Shown one piece after another: positions 1 through 9,569 of a stretch of 64,000 bases of DNA (the stretch's first letter is position 1; each line of letters opens with the position of its first letter). Below the pieces are notes generated by a model, which ran no database searches, was not told where the DNA came from, and saw only the letters and a program-made list of their open reading frames with translations. The translations under genes were made by a program, and so were the position numbers. Origin of the DNA: Polydactylus sextarius (taxonomy: Eukaryota; Chordata; Actinopteri; Polynemidae); assembly GCA_016801845.1 (NCBI GenBank), contig CM028918.1:21564001-21628000 (forward strand), read 5' to 3'.

Positions 1-559
1 TAAAGAATTATCTGAGCAGTGCTATGGGACAGGGACGACTAATGGATTATCAGTACTCTCTATTGATAACAACAGGACCAGGAAGCTGGATTTCACAGTG
101 AGCTTATAACGGGGGAATTGCAGGTTTCTTTTTATTTTTACAATTGTTTCCTGTAGCTTATGGTGGGAAATGCGCACTTTCTGTGATAACATCTGGCCGA
201 TGTACCACACTGAAATTTACAAATACATTAAGAGATTGATGACCGTGACACATAACAATACTCAACTTGCTGCTTTTGTTATGATCACGTGAGGTGTACT
301 GCAGTTCATATTGTAATGAAACGTCAAACGGATGAATACATAATTTTCCCCAGCACTCTTCAAACCACACTCAAGCTTATGGTTATTGTCCCCGGCACTT
401 TCAAAAACAGACAGACGCCCTTGATGGGCTCTGATCCAGACTCATAATGATCACATGTAACAATGACATCACAGCTTCGTGTGTGAAAATAACCTTGAAA
501 CAACACGTCAGGCCGCGCCATCGGCTCCACATGTGAACAGCTCGGTTCTCACTGTTGGC
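1..559. other. Intergenic, no gene seen
   Basis: No coding exon with a plausible product was recognised on either strand, and the short open frames here look like chance. The stretch is ordinary mixed-composition DNA leading into the GC-richer xrcc3 promoter. A TGACATCA variant of the CRE motif lies near 463-471, but alone it carries little weight. Confidence 0.5.
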
Positions 560-1090
560 AGGAAAGCCCCGGTTGGCGGTTAGCGGAGCGGAGCGACCAT
601 TTATGACGTCAGCTCCACCTTCCCGGTAAAGTCCATATCATTGGTCCGTCACAGATCCACAACCAAAGCTCCGCAGCGTCTTTTACTTACTGCTCGGTAA
701 AATAGCAATTGTTGATTAGTGAATGGTTCCTGATCGGGTTGTTTCTTTCCTGTGGCGCCGCGTAGTGACGTCATGGAGCCTGGAACTTGCGCGGAGTTTG
801 TTTATTGATGACGGGGTGGAAGCTCACATCGCCACGTGACGTCAATACAACAATACAGTTGCTTAAAGTAAAATACGTCAGACTAACCTGTCTGTGAGTG
901 ATGCCACACACACGGTTTCAGTTAAGCAGCGGTAGGCTTCTCCCCTACAGGCGGGAAATGGTTCCACCCGTCGCCGTCTGATGACGTCTAGATTCTGGCG
1001 GGTGTTTCAATACAATGGTGTGTAGTAATGGCTCACGGTGCCTCAACATACGACAAATACACGGATTCATCAGCGCGTCCTCCGCGAGAC
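560..1090 (+). promoter_or_regulatory. xrcc3 promoter region with a cluster of CRE/ATF sites
   Basis: This GC-richer stretch precedes the first coding exon of xrcc3. It contains three perfect TGACGTCA palindromes at 604-611, 766-773 and 837-844, and a TGACGTCT variant at 982-989. The third site overlaps a CACGTG E-box at 833-838. TGACGTCA is the classical binding site of CREB/ATF factors and CACGTG that of bHLH-zip factors such as USF and MYC. No TATA box is obvious, which suits a housekeeping repair gene. No divergent gene was found on the other side. Promoter identity is inferred from position and motifs. Confidence 0.55.
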
Positions 1091-3377
1091 ATGAGCTGGG
1101 ACCAGCTGCGGCTCTGTCCGCGGGTCAGCGCCGCCCTGAAAAAAGGTGAGACCCGGTGTTCTGACAAACCATTCTATTTTGTCAAAATTTTGCAGATGAC
1201 GCAGCAAGTACTCAGCAGTACTCTTCATACTCGTCAAATACTCCTTGTTTCTCCAAATGTTTTAGTTATATCAGGTTGTTATTATCACGATAACCCATGC
1301 CCAAAAGTCAATTTCTCTGGATGAGTTGTTTTTTGTTCATTATTTGACACTATAAACATACTCCTCAAGCTTTTATTTTGGAGCTTTTGATTACTGGCAA
1401 TTTAAATTTGCATATTATTTAGTTCCACTTGAAACATTTAGATTTATATTTAAAATTTAGCATTTAGATTTAACATTTAAAATTTGTATTTAACCATTTA
1501 AAATATTATTGACAAATATTGTTCTAAATGTGCAAAAAGTGACTAATTGTCAAAATTCACACCAGTTTTTTAAATGTTGTTTGAAGCTAAATATGACTAA
1601 ATGTTGCTGTTATTTTCTGCGTGAGCTGACAGTATGAGTTTTTGTATTGTCCTGGTCTTGGTTGTGTTGGTCTGGTCACACTGTGCCCGTCCTTGGTGGC
1701 CTCTGTAAAGGGCAGCTGCTCCTTCTGTTCTCGTCACTGGTAACTGTTTCTCTTGTCCCGCAGCCAAGCTGACGTCCCTGCGGGCGATTCTCTGTATCTC
1801 TGGTTTGGACCTGCAAAGACTCACCGGTCTGTCCCGTTCTGATGTCCAGCAGCTATTCGCTACTGCCACCGCCACATGCAGGCAACATCCTCCTGTCCCA
1901 GGTCAGACCCACAGTACTACATCTGTCTGGATGCAATAGTCTTATGTCAGAGAATCTGTTACTGTGACTGAGGATCAGCCTGCCCAGGTCCTGGACCATC
2001 CTGAAAGTCTGACCCTCCAGTAAAACCACTGAAGCAGCTCAGATTTTTTTTTTTTTTAAAAGTGAATTGCAGGTTAGAAGAAGTGCTTATACCAAAGCTG
2101 TAACCTGTTTTTCAGCTGTACTCATGCAGCGAGGACAGTGTCTCGGGCTGGATGCCGGCCTCAGACTCAGCATGGGTTGTCCGGTCCTGGACACCCTACT
2201 CAGGGGGGGTCTGCCTGTGGGGGGCATCACTGAGCTGTCTGGGGAGAGCGGGGCAGGAAAGACACAGTTGGCTCTACAGGTCTGTTTGTCTGTGCAATAC
2301 CCCCTGCAGTATGGGGGACTGGGTTCAGGTCAGTAAACACACAATGATGACATGTTATTGTGATGCAGGGAACCAAATCAGGTCTTGGATCCCAGGCAGT
2401 CTCAGAACCTGTTCTGTGTCTCTACAGGAGCAGTCTACATCTGTACCGAGGACTCGTTTCCCATCAAGCGTCTGCAGCAATTGATTGCAGACCAGCCCTG
2501 TCTGCGCAGTGATGCCCCCACGTCTCTGATCAGCAGCCTCCACTTCAGCGACCATGTTTATGTTGAGCACACTGCTGACCTGGTGAAGTCCCAGCCCAGA
2601 GTCCCCACTAGATCCCAGTGCTGCACTCCCTCTGACCTATCTCCTGTCTCCTGCAGGATGCTCTGCGGCTCTGTCTGTCTCTGCGTGTGCCCCTCCTGCT
2701 CGCTCGCCGTCTTGTCAGGCTACTGGTCATCGACTCCGTGGCAGCGCCGTTTAGATCTGGGTTTCAGGCCGATGATTGGGTAGAGAGAAACAAACAGCTG
2801 ATCAACCTGAGCTTTGCCCTCCATCACCTGAGTCACGAGTACAGCATACCTGTTCTGTGTGTGAACCAGGTAACACACCCACACACACACGCACGCATAC
2901 ACATAGTGATTGATGCTGATCGAAAATCAATAGTCACTATGTTTTTCAGGTCACAGATGTTTTCAGATCAGACAACAATTTGTGGTAAAAATCTTTTTGT
3001 TTATTTGAAATAATGATGAAGTGTTGTGTATATATGTATATAAGATGTATTTAATGTGTTTGTTGATTCTTTATTCTTAGACTGATCAGACAGAATCGAA
3101 TCGTCAAAATATCTTAATTGTCTTCATTCTGTATCTCAGTCCTCTGTCCCCCGCTGTGTCTCCCGCTCTGGGTTTGGCATGGGCTAATCAGGTCACAGTC
3201 CGGCTGATGATGCGCCGTCTCCCGGGGACAGTGACCCGCGGCAACCAGAGCAGTGCCCTCCGCAGGTTAGATGTGGTGTTCGCTCCTCACCTGGCCCAAG
3301 ATGGACGAGACGCTGCCGTGTGGAGGGAGGGAGTTCGCGGAATCACAGCAACTCTTGCTCATGGTGTAGTAATATGA
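1091..3377 (+). CDS. xrcc3: DNA repair protein XRCC3 (RAD51 paralogue), 7 coding exons
   Basis: XRCC3 pairs with RAD51C (CX3 complex) and acts in the nucleus in homologous recombination and Holliday-junction processing. Coding exons are 1091-1145, 1764-1901, 2116-2328, 2428-2582, 2657-2869, 2950-2984 and 3140-3377. All junctions are GT-AG and all phases fit, giving 348 aa against about 346 in human. A helical N-terminal domain covers residues 1-64. Walker A GESGAGKT is at 107-114, the conserved AVYICTEDSFP stretch opens exon 4, and Walker B LLVIDS is at 209-214. The motif PVLCVNQVT spans the exon 5/6 junction, and VSPALGLAWANQ with FAPHL lies in the last exon. The 35-nt exon 6 is easy to miss but is required by phase. 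The start at 1091 (MSWDQL) aligns with the human start; an in-frame ATG at 1028 would add 21 residues. Confidence 0.93.
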
Positions 3378-4357
3378 AACATGTTAGTAACACAGTGAAT
3401 CACAAAGGGTGCTGTTTAATTCATCCAGTTAGTTGATATTTAGAGTTTAGCCAGTGTTGTACAGTGTTTCCCACAGAATTTTAGGAAACTGTGGTGAACC
3501 CCCCCCACGCGCGCTCGCCCTCCGCCGCATGGACAGCAGAAAGTTGGGGTTTAGCTAGGTTTAGCGGTATGTTAAAAGTTGCCAAAAAAAAATCTTAATT
3601 TTTTTTAATCAGTAATAAACAAAACATCAATAAAATGATAAACGTTTTAAAATAACTCCACATCTCATTAATGTATTATAGAAAAATTGTAGAATAGTTA
3701 AATGTATAGTAAAGTCACATGAACTGACTCGATAAAAATATAAACAGCCTGAGGATTTTACTCTTAACTTTACTTTTATTTTAAATAGCGTGAATGTATT
3801 AGAAAATAAAGTAAATTTGACTTCTGGGTCAGTAAATGCTATTGTCAAATGTCAACTTGTCATATTTATATGCTGTGTTTTGTATGTACATGTATGTATT
3901 TATTAACATATTTATATATTTGTTTACATGATATTGAACTGATAATTATCACCCATTACGATATTTGTCATATTATCATTATCATATTATTGCTATGTGT
4001 ATAGGCCTAGGTATTTATCAGTCATCATCTGATATTTATAATTAATCATGAGCTGTCATTGCCATTTGTATTTGTAGCCAATTGTCATCATCAGTTTTTT
4101 GTTTAGACCTTTCAGTCATCATCAGGTATTTATTTATTATAGGTTAGTTAATATTTGCATCAGATGATTAGCATTTTCATCATTTAAATCATATCACTAA
4201 TCATAGACATCCCCACAGTCACTGTTAATTATATCGCGCAAATCTTCCTGCTCATCCCCAAATGCCGACAAGAAAACAAAATCAACATGTGTTCCATGTG
4301 TATGTTTATTTCAACCAGTCACGAAACATTTTTTTATTCACCTGCCTCAAAAAATCG
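3378..4357 (+). other. xrcc3 3' UTR and AT-rich intergenic DNA
   Basis: Candidate AATAAA polyadenylation signals for xrcc3 are at 3614-3619 and 3629-3634, and a later one is near 3809. Beyond these the DNA is AT-rich (many ATTTATCATCAT-like words at 3950-4190) and no coding frame was recognised. Confidence 0.5.
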
Positions 4358-4567
4358 TTACACGCCCCTTTTAATCTCAACCACGTACATTTCAGCCAGT
4401 GAGATTGCACAGCTCTGGTCATGTGTTTTTAAAAAGCCCACATCGTTGAAAACGACATGAACCTCTCTCCCGGTCGTAATGGTAAATATATCTAGATGTG
4501 GCAGGACTCCAATGTCACTCTGTTTTAGGTATGAGTTGTATTCAAAGGTAGTTTCAGCTTTGTAAAC
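4358..4567 (-). pseudogene. Exon-like open frame of unknown family
   Basis: On the minus strand a frame stays open for 69 codons and ends in a TAA at 4358-4360. It opens directly after an acceptor-like CACCTGCTAG, with first codons VYKAETTFEYNSY. The composition looks like real protein (segments SDIGVLPHLDIFT, VHVVFNDVGFLKTHDQSCAIS and EMYVVEIKRG). It has no start codon of its own, and no matching upstream exon was found. It could be the last exon of an old gene or of a multi-exon mobile element lodged between xrcc3 and serpina10. I do not recognise the family. Confidence 0.35.
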
Positions 4568-5057
4568 CTAGCAGGTGATGTTAACAATGTTAAAATGTTA
4601 ACAATGGTGCTGTTTCTTTCATTCATTTATATTCACATTCTACTTTTCTTTTTTTTTTTTTCATCTATTCAATTGTGGATAAGTGCAAGAAGAACAGTTA
4701 CTGCGTTTCCGTGACAATGCCGAGCTCTAACCAGTCCTCCTGTTTGTGTTTCTCCTGTTTTCAGTCTGATGACGGCATGATTGCATCTGCACATGTGCGA
4801 GATGACTGGTAGAAAACAATGGATAAGAACCAGACATTGCATGGCTCTTTCGAAATAAAAGCCTGCAGACTCTGCTGACTTTCGAAATAAAGGTTTTGCT
4901 GACCTGTTAGGCTCAGCTAATAGTACAGATAAACCGCTACAACCTGGGAGGTGTCCGTGCTGTGTTTACTGATGTTGTGAATGTTTGTAAACACGTTTGC
5001 AAACTTTGTATACAAACAATTTAATACCAATCTATTAGGAGCCGAGACGCTTTTTAA
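4568..5057. other. Intergenic, little to report
   Basis: On the plus strand a pyrimidine tract ending in TTTTCAG at about 4764 is followed by 16 codons ending in TAG, and AATAAA occurs near 4853 and 4888. This could be a tiny terminal exon, but nothing upstream joins it. No further coding signal was seen. Confidence 0.3.
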
Positions 5058-5266
5058 AAAGGTTGTTTTGTCAATAAACTGGAGAGTGAACAGTTTGAGT
5101 TATTGTTCATTATCGCGGAGCTGTTGACGTCTTACATTAAATCTCTTGCCACAAGTGATTTGAGAGCGGTACTTTATCTTGAAAAACCTGATGTCGGGAA
5201 TTCGGGGCACGAGCTTGATGGTTATGCGCAGCTCGTGCTCGTGCAGCTACAGAGGACCCGCTTAAG
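5058..5266 (+). other. Open coding-like stretch ending in a splice donor
   Basis: After a TAA at 5055-5057 the plus strand stays open for 69 codons plus two bases, then meets a consensus donor (CTTAAG then GTGAGT). Translated segments such as KLESEQFELLFIIAELLTSY and SDLRAVLYLEKPD look protein-like. Spliced to the acceptor before the serpina10 start, the frame meets a stop at once, so it cannot extend the serpin protein. It may be a 5' untranslated exon of serpina10 or a remnant of another gene or mobile element. No family was recognised. Confidence 0.3.
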
Positions 5267-5500
5267 GTGAGTGATGGTGTTTGTTTACGTATGTTTGTTG
5301 TTTTCTGCAGAATGTCTGTCAACAGATCACATCACTAATACATAACTGATACAGATCATCCAAACAACCCATACAAATTAAATGCACGATCACTTGAACC
5401 CTCCAACTTAAGGTAAACGAGGCTGAGTGTGGTGTGGGTGTTTGGGGGGAGGTTGCTCTGTTTTTGCATCTGTTCCCGTCTCCAGCAGAGCGCTGTGACC

Positions 5501-7637
5501 ATGACTCCCTTCGCCCTCCTTCTCCTCCTGAGTTCGGTCTGCTCCCAGACCACCCCCCCTCCCCTGAAAGACCTGACCGACAGAACCTCGGACTTCACCG
5601 ACAGAACCTCGGACTTCGCCGCCCGCCTGTACCGAACCGTGGCGAGCCGCTATGATGAAAATGTCTTCCTGTCCCCGTTCACGCTGACTGCTGGACTGAT
5701 GGCGCTGCTGAGCGGCGCCAGAGGACCCACCCAGGACCAGCTGCTGCAAGGACTCTCCCTGACCGGACTGGACCCGCAGAATCTTCCAGGTAGGTCCAGG
5801 CTCGAGGACTCAGGGTCTGAGGTGAAGTTCAGACTATTTTAACCATGTCCCTGCTGTTGTCAGATCTGTTTCAGACTTTGAGGACCACCATTCTGCAGAG
5901 GACCATGAGCCCGCGGCAGGGCATGGCTATCCTCCCTGCCCATAACTTTGCAGTGTCCTCGTCCTACCAGGACCTCGTCCAGGCAAAGTTCTCTGGAAAT
6001 GTTATCAGCAGTCTGATGTATACGACACCAGATGAGGCCATCGATACCATTAATAGATGGGCTCAGGAACAGACCGGAGACCAGGTCAAGGAACTAGTGA
6101 CCCACCTGGACCCCCAGACCCAGCTGCTGATTGCCACCGTGGCCTCATATCATAGTATGTATCAGCTGTTACCTGAAAGGACAGGGCTAACACCTGAGTC
6201 TCCTGTGAGGCCAGAACCAGACTACTTGTAATTACAGATAACAATTTAAAAACAATCAGATAGATTGAAATCTTCTGTCTGTCAATGTGTTAGTGAAGTT
6301 TTTCTGTCTTTCAGGCCAGTTCAGCCCATCCTTTAACGTGTCCCAGTCTCAGGAAGAGCGTTTCTATGTGGACAAGTATCACGTTGTTATGGTTACCATG
6401 ATGTTTAGGACCGATAAGTACTTCCTGGCGTATGACCATGCAGTGAAGGCTGGTGTTCTGAAGCTGCCAATGATGGGTGGGATGGCCATGTTAGTTGTGC
6501 TGCCTGATGAAGACGTTGATGTCACCACTGTTGAAGAGGAAGTGACAGGTGAAAAGATCAGAGCCTGGATCAGACAGCTGAAGAAAACGTGAGGCAGTTT
6601 CCTGTCATCATTTTCACAACAATCATCAGCAAACACGTTAAACCTGCCTTATTTTGTCCACAGGAAGTTGGAGGTGCAGCTCCCTCGCTTCCTGTTGGAG
6701 CGTTCCTACTCTCTGAAGGATGTCCTGCAGACCCTTGACATCACTCAGGTGTTTCAGGACGACGCTGACCTCATGAACATGGGCACAGTGAAAGGACCCA
6801 GACTCACACAGGTGAACTCTCATGTCAGACCTAATGTCTCAAGTACAAAACCTCATATCTGAATCAAGACCTGGCTGGAGCTCACAAGTGAAAATGTCAG
6901 GGTGTCAGAAGAGGCTCCATCCAGTCCCAACTAGACATGCATGTAGGCTTGTATTATAAACTTTCATATCAAAAAGATTTACATCCTGGCTTGTGAAAAT
7001 CACAAGCCAGAGATTATCAGTCTCCACGTGAGGTGTTAGAGAAAAATTGTATCCACCTTCTACCCCCTTTTTCCTGCACTTGGTTCGGGGCTGGAGTCTA
7101 TCCCGGCTGCCTATGAGTAAAGGCAGGGTACACCCTGGACAGTTGCCAGCTTGTCGCAGGGCCACATATAGAGACAAACAACCATTCACACCTACAGGCA
7201 ATTTAGCATGCTCAATTCACCTACCCCCCTATGCATGCATGAAACCCATGCAGACACAGGGAGAACATGTAAACACCACACAGAAAGACCTCCCTGCTGG
7301 GAGGCGGCTGTGTTAACCATGCTGCCCACATGAAATAATCTTTTTGTTTAAAAAAAATATTAATCACGATCCAGAAAGAGTATCCATTGTGAGCTGAAAG
7401 TTTTGTCTGTCTCTGTACTTCATTGACCTTTCATTTGTTTGCTTCCAGGTTTTCCATAAATCCGTCATCTCAGTTGATGAAAGCAATGATGACATCTCTG
7501 CAGGGGGTTCAGTCAGCATGTTCTCCATTCTTCCTCCTCGCCTGATCATCAACAGACCGTTTATTTTCATCATCTATGAGCAGACCACTGGCAGCCTGCT
7601 GTTCATGGGCAGAGTGGTCGACCCAACTAAGAAGTAA
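5501..7637 (+). CDS. serpina10: Protein Z-dependent protease inhibitor (serpin A10), 5 coding exons
   Basis: This is a secreted clade A serpin; the mammalian protein inhibits coagulation factors Xa (with protein Z) and XIa. Coding exons are 5501-5789, 5864-6154, 6315-6588, 6664-6811 and 7449-7637. Junctions are GT-AG with fitting phases, giving 396 aa. Residues 1-15 form a leucine-rich signal peptide ending near VCSQ. The serpin fold follows, with ENVFLSPFTL, a breach segment VLKLPMMGGMAMLVVLPDE and the C-terminal RPFIFIIYEQTTGSLLFMGR. The reactive loop SVSMFSILPP aligns with the human ZPI loop, putting P1-P1' at Phe359-Ser360 (Tyr-Ser in human). It is shorter than human ZPI (444 aa), mainly at the N-terminus. 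The neighbour ppp4r4 is the same as in human, which supports A10 over other clade A serpins. Confidence 0.88.
5576..5617 (+). repeat. Perfect 21-bp tandem duplication in serpina10 exon 1
   Basis: Two identical 21-bp units (5576-5596 and 5597-5617) encode TDRTSDF twice just before the first serpin helix. The duplication keeps the reading frame and lies in the short segment between the signal peptide and the serpin core, where length variation is tolerated. Confidence 0.85.
7030..7330. repeat. Dispersed fish repeat in serpina10 intron 4
   Basis: The stretch reads like a very common fish interspersed repeat, with phrases such as GGGGCTGGAGTCTATCCC, CAGGGTACACCCTGGACA, CAGGGCCACATATAGAGACA and CATTCACACCTACAGGCAA. 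I associate this sequence with the 3' region of a non-LTR (RTE-type) element, but that family assignment is from memory and unchecked. It lies wholly in an intron and adds no coding sequence. Confidence 0.5.
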
Positions 7638-7977
7638 AGGCAGGTAGTTCACCTGACAGGTGTTACACCTGAGCCACCTGAGTTGCACCTCTCAGGCAGA
7701 TGAATTGATTGATTCAGATTTTGATTCAAGTTCTAATGTTACTATAGGTAGATTCCTTGTGTTTCTCAATCTGAAACTAAACAAGTTCCTTTTTTCCTTC
7801 TGCATTCTGGTGTTTTAATTGAAAGTATCATGTCAGTACCTCTGTATCTTCTTAGAAAAATATATTTAAAAATATGTGGATGTTATTGCATTAGCACAGA
7901 GTTAATGCAGTTGTGATTTGATTTTAGTTTTTGTTTTGTTTTTAATGTTTTTCTGTTCATCTGAGAAACTGAGCAAA
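7638..7977 (+). other. serpina10 3' UTR
   Basis: No AATAAA lies close behind the stop codon. The first good AATAAA downstream is at 8145-8150, inside the SINE that follows, so the SINE may supply the polyadenylation signal. No coding frame was recognised here. Confidence 0.4.
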
Positions 7978-8194
7978 ATGTTTCATGAAGGGAGTGCCCA
8001 GATAGCTGAGCGTTGAGGGTGCACCACTTTGGTACATAAGCCGTGCAGCACTCACCAGTTTGAATTCCAGCTGTGCCCATCATTTGCTGTGTGTCATTCC
8101 CCCACTCTTCTGCCCAGCTTCCTGTCTACCCTCACCTGCCTATCAATAAAGGCAAAATGGCCAAAAAATATATTTAAAAAATGGTTCATGAAGG
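7978..8194 (+). mobile_element. tRNA-derived SINE with target-site duplication
   Basis: The body starts at about 7992 (GTGCCCAGATAGCTGAG) with an A-box-like TAGCTGAGCGTTGAGGG and a B-box-like AGTTTGAATTC near 8048-8058, as in a tRNA-headed SINE. A tRNA-unrelated part and an A-rich tail end near 8180. It is flanked by near-perfect direct repeats containing TTCATGAAGG (7978-7991 and 8181-8194), which is strong evidence for a real insertion. Related heads occur at 43316 and 48018. Confidence 0.75.
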
Positions 8195-9037
8195 AAACAC
8201 ACTGCCACCTGCAGGATGAGGATATTTTATGTCTGTGTAAAGTTTGGTCCTCCCAGTCTGCAGAGACAACAGCTGAAACACAAACTAATGACATCAGCTT
8301 GGCTTATTTAGCATGTTAGCATGACATTCAGCACAACCCTATATGCGGTGTAAACTCTCTGCTGTCAAACATTAAACATGAATTTATGTCACCGTTCCCA
8401 GTTGTGTTATCTTGTTTTCACAAACAGCAAAACTCACTAACATAATATCAGTAAACCTCCAAATTACACCACTGTGACATCACATATTCCACCCAATCAG
8501 CAGACGTAAATAGACTTAACCACATAAATGCAAAAGTCTCAGACACTCAAAACTGACGAAAACAATTAAATTAATGTAAATTTTGTCTGTAGTTCACAGG
8601 GTTGCTTTCTGGGTTTGACTGATGTTACTCATGCCATGGGGTTAATAAATCCAGGTCACACGCTACAATGACACTAATATGTCCTGTAGTGTTGCTATCA
8701 GTGATCTGATAACAACCTGATCCAGATGGTAAAATTAGAACTTTTTCATTTTAGGATCTCTGTGCTGTGGCAGTGTTCATCTGACCAATCACACATCAGC
8801 AGCTAATACCACCAGTTAGCACAAAAAACACAGAGACAGTCTGCATGTGTGGTGTTTACTGAACCAGTCAGGTGACAGATGAGCACATGAGAATACACAC
8901 TGCTCAGCAGATACCAAAAGAAGTCAAACTAGTGTCTCTGTCACTGAGGCAGAGACGATGTTCTGTTGCATTCTGGGTAATGTCCTGAAACTGCTCCCCG
9001 ACTGCTGATCGGTGTAGTAATGGTGACATCATCATCT
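8195..9037 (-). other. Probable 3' UTR of ppp4r4 and the gap between convergent genes
   Basis: This follows the ppp4r4 stop codon on the minus strand. No clear minus-strand AATAAA was found in it, so the transcript end is not defined. No other gene was recognised. serpina10 ends on the opposite strand at 7637, so the two transcripts converge here. Confidence 0.35.
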
Positions 9038-9083
9038 TCAGTCTCGTCCTGACTGCACACTGAAGGAGTTTGACTTCCTGTTT
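9038..9083 (-). CDS. ppp4r4: ppp4r4 last coding exon (exon 25)
   Basis: After the acceptor AATCGACAG the phase-2 junction codes (I)NRKSNSFSVQSGRD and a TGA at 9038-9040. This continues exon 24 (RKLSI) into a tail matching the human C-terminus (LKSRKSNP), which is why the junction was accepted. Another frame through this exon is also open for some 45 codons, but it does not fit the phase of exon 24. Confidence 0.75.
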
Positions 9084-9531
9084 CTGTCGATTAAAACAAA
9101 AATAAATATTATTTTAATTTTATGAATTCTATATAAAGTTTAAAATCTGAATTCTGAACCTGAATATTAAAGCTCATATTTAAAATTGGATTTAACAAAT
9201 GGAACCACATAAAATAACTTTAAATGAGCATTTGAATCAGACTGAGCTTGTCATACATGAACACCTCTGAACAGAGCTTTGACAGCAGAAACACTTTGAC
9301 ATCAACAGTTTGTTCTTTATCAAACAGAAGAGCAGAAATTTCACACTGTTAATGGATTCATTCCTGACTCTGATTGGAACACACACTCAATTCCTTTTTC
9401 TCTTCTGTGCATGTAATCAGTGTTTACATGATATGGATTCTAGTTAACATCCAGATGAACTGATCCACATTAAATCATCCAGATTAACTGATAGAGATTT
9501 ACTGATAAAACTGTGTTCAGAATAATAGCAG

Positions 9532-9569
<38 letters not shown>

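Noticed and set aside
5195..5215. GGAATTCGGGGCACGAG resembles a cDNA-library EcoRI adapter (GAATTCGGCACGAG)
   Set aside because: Two extra G bases are present and the sequence continues smoothly on both sides as genomic DNA with a genuine splice donor. A vector or adapter join is not supported.
8954..9086. Alternative frame of ppp4r4 exon 25 open to a stop near 8954 (acidic, with DETEDDDV)
   Set aside because: It needs a phase-1 junction, whereas exon 24 ends in phase 2. The frame used gives the conserved RKSN tail.
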